Numbered from the stretch's first letter, positions 1 through 8,101 are shown. The stretch is 24,163 nt of DNA from Anaerolineales bacterium UBA2029 (GCA_002332795.1 DDBP01000008.1:1-24163); one strand, 5' to 3'. A program made the numbers and translations. The notes: generated by a model from the sequence alone, not told the origin.

Positions 1-388
1 CAGGTCGGAACTCGCGTTCCAGTGGCTCGCGGTCAAACGGATCGATTGGCCCTGGCGTTCCTGCGACCAGTGGCACCAACTGCTCCTTGTGCAGGTTGTC
101 AATGACCTGTGTCACCCCTGGCAACGCGCCCACCTGCTCTGGGGACAGATGCGCGTAACAGCCGGTCGCCACCAGCCGAGCATTTGGATTCGTCCGGTTC
201 AAACGCCGCAAGATCATGCGGCTGGTGCGCGTCGCTTCCTGCGTGACGGCGCAGGTGTTCACCACGCACACGTCCGCCGCCTCCGCCGAAGAGACCACCT
301 GGTAGCCCGCCCGCTCAAACTGACGGCCCAGTGTCTCGATCTCGCTCTGGTTCAGGCGACAGCCAGTCGATTCCAGATAGACGCGCAT
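1..388 (-). CDS. mtaB: MtaB-type tRNA methylthiotransferase, N-terminal part (runs off the window)
   Basis: Radical-SAM methylthiotransferase of the MiaB/RimO/MtaB superfamily. MtaB converts t6A to ms2t6A at position 37 of ANN-decoding tRNAs. Only the first ~129 residues are in the window. They form the UPF0004 domain: start MRVYLESTGCRLNQSE, then VVNTCAV and ATGCYA, giving the three cysteines expected to hold the auxiliary 4Fe-4S cluster. The radical-SAM CxxxCxxC motif and TRAM domain would lie beyond position 1. The ESTGCRLNQSE pattern fits MtaB better than MiaB or RimO. The ATG at 388 has a GAGGA ribosome-binding site 8 bases upstream. Only 4 bases separate it from the stop of the preceding membrane protein, so it is probably the last gene of the unit that begins with the response regulator. 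The family call is firm; MtaB over its sister families is likely but rests on the N-terminus alone. Confidence 0.85.
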   Translation of the reverse strand, partial: MRVYLESTGCRLNQSEIETLGRQFERAGYQVVSSAEAADVCVVNTCAVTQEATRTSRMILRRLNRTNPNARLVATGCYAHLSPEQVGALPGVTQVIDNLHKEQLVPLVAGTPGPIDPFDREPLEREFRP

Positions 389-392
389 GCGA

Positions 393-1772
393 TCATTCCT
401 CGCCCCAAATCGCCGGATCGGGACCGGTGACAATGACATCGTCGAACGCGACCGCAACATCGCTCCCGTCAATCGTGCCCGCAGCCAGGCCAATGCGCCC
501 CTGCGCGAACGCTTCGTCGCGGAAGACAGCAGCGGGTTCGGAAGTGTAACAGATGCCCGGTCCTTCCCAGTTGGCCCACATGCTGGTTTCGTTCTCGCCC
601 TTCAGGCACAGCGGCGCAGGCTGACCGTTGATGAAGAAGCGGAATTCGTCGCCGTAGCCGATCACGCGGATTTCGTTGGGAGCATTCCCCTGCCGGATCA
701 GCTCGCTCACGCCCCAATCGCTGATCTTCTCCTGGACGCCATTGCGCACCCTGCCCAGAGAATAATAGCCATCCGCGCTGATGCGGAAAATGTAGAAATT
801 GCTCTCGTCGCGATAGCGGAACACAACGCCGAACTGATTCTGATCTACCGGCCCCTCCAGCAAACGGGCGGTAACTCGCAGATCGAAATCGCTGAACTTG
901 CGATCCAGCACCGACCACACGACTTCGTCCGGTGCGCCGGATCCATACTCGACGATCAGCGCCGGATTGGGTTGCCCGCCCTCATCGGGCACCGCCTGCA
1001 CCTGTACCGCGTCTCGCCCTGCGTAGACATCCCATTCGTCATTGAAGTCGTCAAAGGTTGTGGCATAGAGCAGTTCGCCCGGTTCCGGTCTCGCTACGGG
1101 TAGCTCGTAAAGCCAGTCGGTCAGCACTCCCAGAACAATACCGAGCGCCAGCAACACAATCAACCATGCCACCCCGATGGCGCGAGTCAGGCGCGCCCAT
1201 CCCCTGGCATGTGCTCTCTGCCGATCGGCATCCGCATCCTCAGCAAGAGAGCGCGTGCTCAGCACCCAGTAGGAAAGTGCCAGGATGCCCTGCGCCATGA
1301 GCAAGAGTGCAGTAGCACGGGCTACGGTCTGCACGTCCTGCAGAAGCTGAGCCGTTGCCCCCAGGTTGCCTGCCTGATCGGCCCGCCACCACAGCACGAG
1401 GCCCGTGGGCAGGCTGATCAGGAGCAGCGTTGCGGCCAGCCGCGTCCAGCGCACCGCCTGCCTGTCCCGGCGCTCCAGCGCGCTGGCGGCCCGGAAGTAC
1501 AACACACTGCCCAGCGCCAACCCGACCGCCGCCGCCATCTTCCATTGCACCGACGCCTGGTAGATGTCACCAGCACGTTCGATACGCAGCGGCCAGCTCA
1601 GTTGTACCCGTTTGAGTTCGAGGGTGAACAGATAGGCGAGCAGTGCCAGCGCCGCCCCGAACAGGACGACACCAACCAGGGCAAAGTGCGCTCGTGCCAG
1701 CCGCACCACCCATCGCCCGCGCCTGCCTCTGGCTGGCGAGACGCGATAGAACGGCTGAATGCTATCGGTCAA
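393..1772 (-). CDS. Five-helix membrane protein with extracytoplasmic LamG/DUF1080-like domain
   Basis: A 459-residue protein of unknown function. The N-terminus is basic (RGRRGRWVVRLAR). Hydrophobic helices follow at about 29-50, 78-95, 110-129, 151-171 and 196-218. Five helices with a cytoplasmic N-terminus place residues ~225-459 outside the cell. That part looks like a concanavalin/LamG-type beta-sandwich of the DUF1080 kind: TTFDDFNDEWDVY opening, FGVVFRYRDESNFYIFRI core, GRIGLAAG and AFDDVIV at the end. Two cysteines near 389 and 408 could form a disulfide. The start is a TTG at 1772 with GGAGGGG upstream; no usable ATG exists before helix 2. It sits two bases after the stop of a secreted protein with the same fold, suggesting tandem duplication and cotranscription. 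The domain may bind carbohydrate or another surface ligand, but nothing in the sequence fixes the ligand. Confidence 0.8.
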   Translation of the reverse strand: MTDSIQPFYRVSPARGRRGRWVVRLARAHFALVGVVLFGAALALLAYLFTLELKRVQLSWPLRIERAGDIYQASVQWKMAAAVGLALGSVLYFRAASALERRDRQAVRWTRLAATLLLISLPTGLVLWWRADQAGNLGATAQLLQDVQTVARATALLLMAQGILALSYWVLSTRSLAEDADADRQRAHARGWARLTRAIGVAWLIVLLALGIVLGVLTDWLYELPVARPEPGELLYATTFDDFNDEWDVYAGRDAVQVQAVPDEGGQPNPALIVEYGSGAPDEVVWSVLDRKFSDFDLRVTARLLEGPVDQNQFGVVFRYRDESNFYIFRISADGYYSLGRVRNGVQEKISDWGVSELIRQGNAPNEIRVIGYGDEFRFFINGQPAPLCLKGENETSMWANWEGPGICYTSEPAAVFRDEAFAQGRIGLAAGTIDGSDVAVAFDDVIVTGPDPAIWGEE

Positions 1773-1774
1773 AC

Positions 1775-2482
1775 TCAGTCCCCTCCGCGCTGCGCCACGA
1801 CCACCACATCGTCAAACGATACGTCCACATACCCCCGCCCTGCCCGCGCAATCAGCCCGAACGAGCGTCCCTCACCGACTGCCGGCAATGTGAATTCGGC
1901 GGCTGGCTCTCCCGCCACGATTACCGTCAGGCGAATGCCATCTTCCGCGCCAACCCGATGTACCTGCACCGGCACCGCCTCGCCGAAGCGAAAAGCGCTG
2001 CTCAGTTCCTCTGGCGATGCCAGTTCCCGCCATTGCTGGCCGTCACGCACCAACACGTGCACCTTTCCCTCAGCGCTGAGCAGCACTGCCGAGAAGTGCT
2101 CATCGTCGGCATAGTCGAACAGGATGCCGCCCTGTCCATCGGGCTGCCCCGCGTTGAACCGCACCATCACCTGGATGCTGAAATCAGTCAGCGGTGCCTG
2201 AAAGTCTGGCACGGACCATACGGCAACCCCCGGCGACACCACGCGCATCTGCAACATCTCATTGCGGTATGCCACCGTCGCCTTGGCCGAGACGCTCTCA
2301 CGCCAGCGGCCACTGTAGGTGCCGAAGTCGTCCGCGAAGAGCAAGATCGGCGCTGGCGTAGCCGTGACCGTCGTTTCTGCGCCGCCCCAGGCTCGCTCGC
2401 TGACCGCCGCGCCCTGCGCTGATAGAGTCATGCACAGCAGCACAAGGGCGGTCGCCACGCCAGCGCTCACTTTTCCTTGCAT
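1775..2482 (-). CDS. Secreted LamG/DUF1080-like domain protein
   Basis: A 235-residue exported protein. The chosen ATG at 2482 begins MQGKVSAGVATALVLLCMTL, a clear signal peptide likely cleaved after AQGAA. The longer GTG start at 2575 would place 31 hydrophilic residues ahead of the signal peptide and is unlikely. GGGGAAAG lies upstream, and an extended -10 at 2530-2535 would start a transcript that excludes the longer start. The mature part resembles the extracellular half of the next protein: an FADDFGTYSGRW opening, a central VMVRFNAGQPDGQGGILFDY strand region, and the VDVSFDDVVV terminal strand. I do not recognise a catalytic motif. A binding or sensing role at the surface is inferred from its neighbours only. 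The gap to the preceding TPR gene is about 96 bp, the longest in this unit. Confidence 0.8.
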   Translation of the reverse strand: MQGKVSAGVATALVLLCMTLSAQGAAVSERAWGGAETTVTATPAPILLFADDFGTYSGRWRESVSAKATVAYRNEMLQMRVVSPGVAVWSVPDFQAPLTDFSIQVMVRFNAGQPDGQGGILFDYADDEHFSAVLLSAEGKVHVLVRDGQQWRELASPEELSSAFRFGEAVPVQVHRVGAEDGIRLTVIVAGEPAAEFTLPAVGEGRSFGLIARAGRGYVDVSFDDVVVVAQRGGD

Positions 2483-2529
2483 GCCGCGGCTTTCCCCGCT
2501 GACAGAGTGTTCTGCACCATAGCGGTGAG

Positions 2530-2538
2530 ATTGTAACA
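2530..2538 (-). promoter_or_regulatory. Possible internal extended -10 promoter
   Basis: On the minus strand TGTTACAAT gives an extended -10 (TGN then TACAAT), about 48 bases before the ATG at 2482. No good -35 is visible at the usual distance. It could give the LamG-like genes and mtaB expression independent of the response regulator and TPR genes. Confidence 0.35.
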
Positions 2539-2578
2539 CATTCGAACGCGCCGAGGCCGCGGATGTTTCCGGCACTGA

Positions 2579-3733
2579 TTACGGTGCTGCCGCGCTCAGT
2601 CTGGCCAGACCTCGCGCAGCCAGTTCACCGTAGTAGGATTCGCGTGGAACCAGCGTCAGCACCATGCTATAGGCCTGCCGGGCCGCCTCTCTGTCGCCAA
2701 GGTGTTCCTGGACCACACCAAGATAGTAGTGCACCCGCATATCTCGTGGAGCCAGTCCTGCTGCAGCCCGCAACTGTTCCAGCGCCTCCTCAGCATCCCC
2801 CTGGCGATAGATCGTCCAGCCCAGACAGGCTTTCAGTACCCCGTTCTGAGGAAAGTCGGCGGAGGCTTGTTGCAGAAATGCCATGCCAGTCCCTTCCAGG
2901 TCGTAGCCCGTCTCCGCGTAGAAAGTCGCCAGCAGCTCGGCCCACTGTGCCTCATCCGGCGCAAGCCCGACAGCAATGCGCAGCCAGCGTTCCGCGCCTG
3001 CCAGGTCTCCTGCCGCCTGCAGAGTCTGTCCCACCTCCGCAGCCAGCGCAGGATTATCGGGCGCGGCCCAGTACGCCTGTGTCAGGGCGCGCCGCGCGGC
3101 TTCCAGATCACCGCTCAGCCGCCAGTGTATCCCTACCAGATACAGCACCTGTGGGCTGGTAGGCGCCATTGCCTGTGCCTGTTCCAGCCAGGGCCAACCG
3201 TCTTCTCCCTGCCGATCCACGGCGTATCCCAGATAGGCCAGCGCGACCGGATTGGCAGCGTTGACGTCCAGCGCCAGGCTCAGCGCTCGTTCCGCCAGTG
3301 CCCATTCACCCAGGCGACACATCGTCAGTCCCAGCGCGGTGTAGAAATCCGCTCGCAGAGGTGTATAGGTTGCCAGAATCTCCCTGACTTGTCGGGCGAT
3401 CTCTGCCTGCGCGGGATCCGCCTCTGCCCGCTTCAGCCATTCCTGAGCGCGCTCTGGCGCGACAGGTGCCAGCAGCAATCCCAACAGCAAGCTGGCCTGC
3501 GTGTTGGTCGGGTCAGTAGCCACCAGGGTCATCAACGCCTGCTCGGCACCGGCCCAATCGTGCGCCTCGACCGCCTGTCGGGCTTGTTGCAGCAGTATCA
3601 ACGGATCAGGAGTCGGCGATACGGTGAGCGTAGAAAGCCTGATGACCTGCGCGGAGAGGGCAGAAGAAAAATCAGTCGGCCACGTCAGGCCGATGATCAG
3701 CGTACCCACAAACCAGATGATGATCGTCGCCAT
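2579..3733 (-). CDS. Membrane-anchored tetratricopeptide-repeat protein
   Basis: About 384 residues from the ATG at 3733. It begins with a hydrophobic signal-anchor (MATIIIWFVGTLIIGLTW). A short linker leads into TPR-like 34-residue units over most of the remainder, with repeated patterns such as GDLEAARRALTQAYWAAPDN, GDLAGAERWLRIAVGLAPDE and GDREAARQAYSMVLTLVPRE. TPR proteins act as scaffolds. With a single anchor the repeats are probably extracytoplasmic, although orientation is not certain. A GTG at 3793 would add 20 residues and overlap the 3' end of the response regulator by 23 bases. I prefer 3733 because the anchor begins there, but neither start has a convincing ribosome-binding site. 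It lies between a response regulator and two LamG-like surface proteins, suggesting an assembly or sensory role. Confidence 0.8.
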   Translation of the reverse strand: MATIIIWFVGTLIIGLTWPTDFSSALSAQVIRLSTLTVSPTPDPLILLQQARQAVEAHDWAGAEQALMTLVATDPTNTQASLLLGLLLAPVAPERAQEWLKRAEADPAQAEIARQVREILATYTPLRADFYTALGLTMCRLGEWALAERALSLALDVNAANPVALAYLGYAVDRQGEDGWPWLEQAQAMAPTSPQVLYLVGIHWRLSGDLEAARRALTQAYWAAPDNPALAAEVGQTLQAAGDLAGAERWLRIAVGLAPDEAQWAELLATFYAETGYDLEGTGMAFLQQASADFPQNGVLKACLGWTIYRQGDAEEALEQLRAAAGLAPRDMRVHYYLGVVQEHLGDREAARQAYSMVLTLVPRESYYGELAARGLARLSAAAP

Positions 3734-3770
3734 GCCCAGCGGAGCACAGCGCTTATGCCTGAAGCGCAAG

Positions 3771-4229
3771 TTACACCTGCAGGCGTAAGACACTCATCAC
3801 GGCGTTTTCAATATCAGCCAGCTTGAACGGCTTCAACAGATATCCGTCCACGCCCTGCAACTTGCCCATCAGCCGGTTGGCTGGGTCACCATAGGCGGTG
3901 ATGACCACATAAGCTGGGCCGGCTCCATCGTGCGGCACGCGGCGCATCTCCTCCAGAAGCCGCCAGCCCGGAATATCGGGCAACGCCAGGTCGAGCAAGA
4001 CCACATCCGGATGTTGCGCGTGAAACAGTTCCATGGCCTGGTCGCCATGCGTCGCATGCCAGACGCGGAAGCCCAGGCGCTCCAGCGTCAGGCGGACGAT
4101 AGTCGCCAGATCAACGGTATCTTCGACGATCAGCACGCCGTAAGTCCGCGAACCTGACTCCCCCGTCTCCCCCTGGCGCGGCGCTCTTTCTGGCAACGGC
4201 TGGTGCAAGAGGCTGGAATCTTCAGCCAT
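3771..4229 (-). CDS. Single-domain response regulator (CheY-like receiver)
   Basis: A 152-residue protein with one receiver domain and no output domain. After a polar ~29-residue N-terminal tail the domain starts YGVLIVEDTVD. The acidic pair is E36/D37, the phospho-acceptor is D80 (VVLLDLALPDIPGW), the switch threonine is T111 (VVITAYGD) and the conserved lysine is K133 (YLLKPF), so it should be phosphorylatable. The ATG at 4229 has a strong GAGGGA site. It is the first gene of the unit after a TATAAT promoter. No histidine kinase is in the window, so its partner must be elsewhere. It presumably signals through protein contact, perhaps with the downstream TPR/membrane proteins; that link is inference from gene order. 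Confidence 0.92.
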   Translation of the reverse strand: MAEDSSLLHQPLPERAPRQGETGESGSRTYGVLIVEDTVDLATIVRLTLERLGFRVWHATHGDQAMELFHAQHPDVVLLDLALPDIPGWRLLEEMRRVPHDGAGPAYVVITAYGDPANRLMGKLQGVDGYLLKPFKLADIENAVMSVLRLQV

Positions 4230-4292
4230 GGGCTATCCCTCGATTTCTGCTGGCCTTTCGCCCAGCGACAGCCCTACCCCCTCAGGCAGTGC

Positions 4293-4323
4293 ATTATACA
4301 CACAACGTGTTCTGAGCGCACAA
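4293..4323 (-). promoter_or_regulatory. Promoter of the response-regulator/TPR/LamG/mtaB unit
   Basis: On the minus strand a perfect TATAAT (4298-4293) is preceded by TTGTGC (4323-4318). The 19-base spacer is long, so the -35 assignment is weaker than the -10. The predicted start near 4286 gives a leader of about 57 bases. It lies in the 125-base gap after ftsK, where no strong terminator is visible. Confidence 0.55.
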
Positions 4324-4354
4324 CAGGTCATTGGAAAGCGGCCGCCAACTAACC

Positions 4355-7159
4355 TTACTCGCGTTTCTGCAGTCGCTTGTCCACAATGCGCTCAAAGGGA
4401 TCGGTGCCGGGCTTGACCAGCACGTCGCGGGAACGCCCCCCTGGCTTGGGCGCGCCGACTATTCCCAGTTCGTGCAGCAGATCAATGATGCGCGCGGCGC
4501 GGGGATAGCCCAATCCCAATCGCCGCTGGATCAACGAAGCCGATGCCTCTCCTTCCTCGATCACCAGCGCGATGGCCTCTTCCAGCATGGGATCGGTCTC
4601 CGACAGCACCTCGCGGCGCGTCATGCCGCGTTCCCACGGGCCAATGGTTATCGGTTCCATGAGGCCTGCCTCTATCTGCGCAGCGTGCCACTGCTTCCAG
4701 TAGGACACGACTGCTGTGACCTCTTCGTCTGAGACGTAGCACCCCTGAATGCGTTGCGGAGCCGCTGCGTCCGGGGCCAGGAAGAGCATATCGCCCCGCC
4801 CCATCAGCGATTCAGCCCCTGTCGTATCCAGAATGACCCGCGAATCCACCCCCGACGCCACAGCGAAAGAAATGCGCGCCGGGAAGTTCGCCTTGATCAG
4901 GCCGGTGATCACGTCCACACTGGGGCGCTGTGTGGCCACCACCAGATGCATCCCCACTGCGCGCGCCATCTGCGCCAGGCGGGTCAGAGTGCGTTCGGTC
5001 TCATCCGGACGCTGCATCATCAGGTCGCCGATTTCATCAATGACGATCACAATGTAGGGCAGATGCTCGTCGGCCCGACGTCTGCCCAGCGCCGCGTTGT
5101 AGACGTCAATGTTGCGTGCCGCCTCTTTTTCCAGCAGGCGGTAACGCCGATCCATCTCGCGAGTGGCCCAGCGCAACACGCCCACGATTCGGTCAAGCTC
5201 TGTCTCCACCGGCCCCAACAAGTGCGGCAGCCCATTGAAACGGCTCAGCTCCACCATCTTGGGGTCAAGCAACACCAGCCGCACGCGATCGGGCGTGTTG
5301 TTCATCACCAGCGCCGTAGTCATAGACGCCAGCATGATGGACTTGCCCGATCCCGTTGTCCCCGCGATGAGCAGATGCGGCATGGTCGCCAGATCGGCCA
5401 CGAAGGAAGCCCCGGCAGTATCGCGGCCCAGCGGGATCGCCAGTGGACGACTACGATACCGATAGAAAGCTTCCGATTCCAATACGGGGCGCAGTGCCAC
5501 CGTGCTGGGCTGCCGATTAGGCACTTCCACGCCGACATACGAATGGCCGGGCACCGGGGCCTGAATGCGCAGGCGCTTGGCGGAGAGTGCCAGCGCCAGA
5601 TCGCCGCTGAGGGTGGTGATCTCATTCACACGCACCCGGTTGACGACCCGTTCACCATCATCCGTCACCTGCTCCGTGAAAGGAGACACGGCGTACATGG
5701 TCACCGTCGGCCCCACTTTCACATCAATGACCTCGGTCTCCACGTCGAATTCCAGCAGAGTGTCACGGATGATGCGCGCGTTGGTGTTGATCTCTTCCTC
5801 AGTAGGCACATTCAGTTCGAGATCGCTCAGCAGTTCCAGCGGCGGCAGATTGGGATCGCGCTTGCCCACCTTCCTGGCCTCGCGAAAATCCTTCACCGTG
5901 AAACGGCGTTCGCCCCCGTTAGTGCCTGCCGACCGACTGCGTCCGCGCGCCCTATTGATGACGGGAGCCTGGCGCAGTTCCGGCGGCACCACCGACGGGC
6001 GCCCCGTACGCCCGCCCGGAGCAACCAGGCTGCGCCCGTTTTCCGTGCCCAGTTCGTCGCGCGTGCGGGCGATCAACTCCTGACGCTGCGCTCTAGTCAA
6101 CCGCAGATTCGCCGCCGCCCCAGTTCCAGGGTTGACCTCGCCGCTGTCGTCGTTTCCCTCCACCGACTTGTCGCCGGTCGCACCCTGCCCCGTTCCACGC
6201 TGACCACTGCCTGCTGAAGGCATGTACCCGCCGCCCCCCGGCCCAGTTGAGCTGCCAGGCCAACCGCTATCGTCCGTCGGTGAGGTCCCTGCTCCGCCAT
6301 CCCAGCTCTGGTCTTCGTCGAGTTGTGACAGTCTCGCCTGCAGCCGGCTGCGGAGCCAGCGCATCGCCTGTACCAGGTGCCGCAGGCGCAGTTCGGTCGT
6401 CAACACGACGCTGCCCAGGGTTAGCGCTCCCAGTACCCCAGCGGACAGCGCGCGGCCCAGCGGTTCCAGGAGCAACATGAGCACCCAGCCCACGTATCCT
6501 CCGCCGCCTCCTTCACGAGCCAACACCCGCGGCTCTGGATCATTGGCCCACCAGTGTAACCAGGCGGTGAGCGCTGCCAGGGCCACTTCCAACCCCACGA
6601 TCTGCAGCCAGTTCAGGCGCACGGGACGACCGAAACGGGGCAACAACAGGAAGACCCCCGCCGCCAGTAAGCCCAGCGCGATTGCATACGCAGCATGACC
6701 AAACCACTGTCGGAGTGTGCGTGACAGAGTGACAGCCAGGGGGGCCTGTGAAGCGCTATTCAACAGAGCGTTGAGGGCAACAACGCCCAGCACCATCAGC
6801 AAAATGGCCCCCACTTCTCCAGTCCACGGGGGCAATCGTCCGACTGCTGTCTTCCAGAAGGCCGGATCCGTGATCGTGATTACCGCCTGGGATGCAGCCT
6901 GCCGTACCCTCTGACTGGGGGGAGTACGCTTTTCGATGGTGGGACGGACACGGGGACGGCGTGCGGCCTTGGCCTCCGTTGTATCAGCCGGAGGAGTAGA
7001 CTTTCGCCTGGAAGTCTGTTTCGGCGACTTCTCGGCTGGGGCGCCGCTATTCGAACCCGCCCCGCTGGCCCGTTGTCGCCCGCCGCTTCCACGCTGTCTG
7101 GACAAATCGGGCTGTTCGGTCACCCGCCGCTCGCCCGCCGCCATCTTCGATCTGCTCAT
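4355..7159 (-). CDS. ftsK: DNA translocase FtsK/SpoIIIE
   Basis: Septal motor that pumps chromosomal DNA at division. From the ATG at 7159 it is 934 residues. It has a basic, Ser/Arg-rich cytoplasmic tail (1-~100) and hydrophobic segments near 113-134, 154-175, 183-205 and 222-256. A Gly/Ser/Asp-rich linker runs to ~400, followed by the alpha domain (LELLSDLELNVPTEEEIN). The RecA-like beta motor has Walker A GTTGSGKS (600-607), LVLLDPKMVEL and Walker B IVIVIDEIGDL (D708/E709). The C-terminal gamma winged helix (EEAIALVIEEGEASASLIQ onward) reads orienting sequences. All motor motifs look intact. A GTG 72 bases upstream (7231) coincides with the predicted transcription start, so it is rejected. 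ATG 7144 (MAAGERRV) is an alternative start. Confidence 0.96.
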   Translation of the reverse strand: MSRSKMAAGERRVTEQPDLSRQRGSGGRQRASGAGSNSGAPAEKSPKQTSRRKSTPPADTTEAKAARRPRVRPTIEKRTPPSQRVRQAASQAVITITDPAFWKTAVGRLPPWTGEVGAILLMVLGVVALNALLNSASQAPLAVTLSRTLRQWFGHAAYAIALGLLAAGVFLLLPRFGRPVRLNWLQIVGLEVALAALTAWLHWWANDPEPRVLAREGGGGGYVGWVLMLLLEPLGRALSAGVLGALTLGSVVLTTELRLRHLVQAMRWLRSRLQARLSQLDEDQSWDGGAGTSPTDDSGWPGSSTGPGGGGYMPSAGSGQRGTGQGATGDKSVEGNDDSGEVNPGTGAAANLRLTRAQRQELIARTRDELGTENGRSLVAPGGRTGRPSVVPPELRQAPVINRARGRSRSAGTNGGERRFTVKDFREARKVGKRDPNLPPLELLSDLELNVPTEEEINTNARIIRDTLLEFDVETEVIDVKVGPTVTMYAVSPFTEQVTDDGERVVNRVRVNEITTLSGDLALALSAKRLRIQAPVPGHSYVGVEVPNRQPSTVALRPVLESEAFYRYRSRPLAIPLGRDTAGASFVADLATMPHLLIAGTTGSGKSIMLASMTTALVMNNTPDRVRLVLLDPKMVELSRFNGLPHLLGPVETELDRIVGVLRWATREMDRRYRLLEKEAARNIDVYNAALGRRRADEHLPYIVIVIDEIGDLMMQRPDETERTLTRLAQMARAVGMHLVVATQRPSVDVITGLIKANFPARISFAVASGVDSRVILDTTGAESLMGRGDMLFLAPDAAAPQRIQGCYVSDEEVTAVVSYWKQWHAAQIEAGLMEPITIGPWERGMTRREVLSETDPMLEEAIALVIEEGEASASLIQRRLGLGYPRAARIIDLLHELGIVGAPKPGGRSRDVLVKPGTDPFERIVDKRLQKRE

Positions 7160-7182
7160 GAAGAATATGTTCCCATAAGTGG

Positions 7183-7222
7183 CCGACCGGCCTTTCCCCT
7201 CCCATGATTTGCAGCCGGTCGG
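7183..7222 (-). other. Inverted repeat in the ftsK leader
   Basis: CCGACCGG (7183-7190) and CCGGTCGG (7215-7222) are perfect 8-base arms around a 24-base loop, inside the predicted ftsK 5' untranslated region. On the minus strand the loop carries an out-of-frame ATG followed by a purine-rich GGGAGGGG run. It may form an mRNA hairpin or be a protein-binding site. Confidence 0.5.
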
Positions 7223-7234
7223 TAGCGTCACTTC

Positions 7235-7263
7235 ATTCTAGCACTGGTGTTCTAACTCTGCAA
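7235..7263 (-). promoter_or_regulatory. ftsK promoter
   Basis: On the minus strand TTGCAG (7263-7258), a 17-base spacer and TAGAAT (7240-7235) form a good SigA promoter. TGC before the -10 adds an extended element. Transcription should begin near 7228, leaving a leader of about 69 bases before the ATG at 7159. Confidence 0.65.
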
Positions 7264-7272
7264 AGAATGCTG

Positions 7273-7299
7273 TTGTGGACTGCATTTTAAGGGTATATT
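7273..7299 (+). promoter_or_regulatory. Tentative rpe promoter
   Basis: TTGTGG (7273-7278) and TATATT (7294-7299) are separated by only 15 bases, shorter than ideal. It would be back-to-back with the ftsK promoter, the two -35 regions lying about 10 bases apart. The predicted start near 7306 gives a leader of ~55 bases. Confidence 0.4.
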
Positions 7300-7361
7300 G
7301 ATCGCAGCGCGCCACACCAGTTAAGATACGCGGCGCGTGAGCAACCAGGGAGTATCCGATC

Positions 7362-8045
7362 GTGCCAGACCGCATTCTGATTGCACCGTCCATACTGGCC
7401 GCCGACTTCACCCGTCTTGGCGCTCAGATCGCCGAAGCGCAGCAGGCAGGAGCCGACCTCATTCACGTGGACGTGATGGATGGCCGTTTCGTGCCCAACC
7501 TCACCATGGGGCCACTGATTGTCGAGGCGGCCCGGCGCTCGACTTCGCTCCCCCTCGACGTTCATCTGATGATCGTCGAACCAGAGAAACACATCGGAGC
7601 ATTCGTGCAGGCCGGAGCCGATCGCATTACCGTTCACGTCGAGACCTGCCCTCACCTGCATCGTGTCGTCCAGCAAATCCGCGAAGCAGGAGCCAGGCCC
7701 GCCGTGGCCCTCAACCCGCATACCCCAGCGGTTATGGTCGAAGAAATCCTGCCCTTCGTAGATATGGTGCTGGTGATGACCGTCAACCCTGGCTTTGGTG
7801 GACAGCAATTCATCCCGGAGACGCTGCGCAAAATCGAGCAACTGCACACCGCGATCGTCCAGCGCGGCCTTGCGGTAGACATTCAGGTAGACGGCGGCAT
7901 TGATCTGCTGACTGCCCCCCAGGTGGTGGCGAAGGGAGCCAGCGTGCTGGTAGCCGGCACCTTCGTCTTTGGTGCGCCGGAAGGCGTCGCCGCAGCGATC
8001 GCCTCGTTGCGGGCGGCTGCCAGTCAGGTTCGGGTGAATATATGA
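7362..8045 (+). CDS. rpe: Ribulose-phosphate 3-epimerase
   Basis: Interconverts D-ribulose 5-phosphate and D-xylulose 5-phosphate in the pentose phosphate/Calvin pathways. The 227 residues match the normal family length. Landmarks of the TIM barrel are seen in order: IAPSILAADF (active-site Ser), LIHVDVMDGRFVPN with metal ligands H35 and D37, LDVHLMIVEP with H68, VNPGFGGQQFI for phosphate binding, and VDGGI with the second catalytic Asp. The start is a GTG at 7362 with AGGGAGT 8 bases upstream. It is divergent from ftsK and convergent with rpmB. Its TGA stop (8043-8045) touches the oligo-A run that acts as the U-tract of the rpmB terminator on the other strand. Confidence 0.97.
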   Translation: MPDRILIAPSILAADFTRLGAQIAEAQQAGADLIHVDVMDGRFVPNLTMGPLIVEAARRSTSLPLDVHLMIVEPEKHIGAFVQAGADRITVHVETCPHLHRVVQQIREAGARPAVALNPHTPAVMVEEILPFVDMVLVMTVNPGFGGQQFIPETLRKIEQLHTAIVQRGLAVDIQVDGGIDLLTAPQVVAKGASVLVAGTFVFGAPEGVAAAIASLRAAASQVRVNI

Positions 8046-8067
8046 AAAAAGCCAGCGTATGCTGGCT
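8045..8067 (-). terminator. Intrinsic terminator of rpmB
   Basis: AGCCAGC (8050-8056), GTAT, GCTGGCT (8061-8067) form a perfect 7-bp hairpin. On the minus strand it is followed by a TTTTTT run (8050-8045), a textbook terminator for rpmB. On the plus strand there is no T-run, so it would not stop rpe transcripts efficiently. Confidence 0.88.
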
Positions 8068-8101
8068 CTCCGAAACGCCTGGGGCATCGCGTACAGAGAA
8101 C

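Noticed and set aside
2702..3826. A 374-codon plus-strand frame opposite the TPR gene
   Set aside because: Antisense to clear TPR repeats, with no motif; periodic TPR codons produce long antisense frames.
4754..6217. A 487-codon open frame on the plus strand opposite ftsK
   Set aside because: It is the antisense shadow of a well-conserved ftsK motor domain in high-GC DNA; the product is His/Arg/Gln-rich with no recognisable motif.
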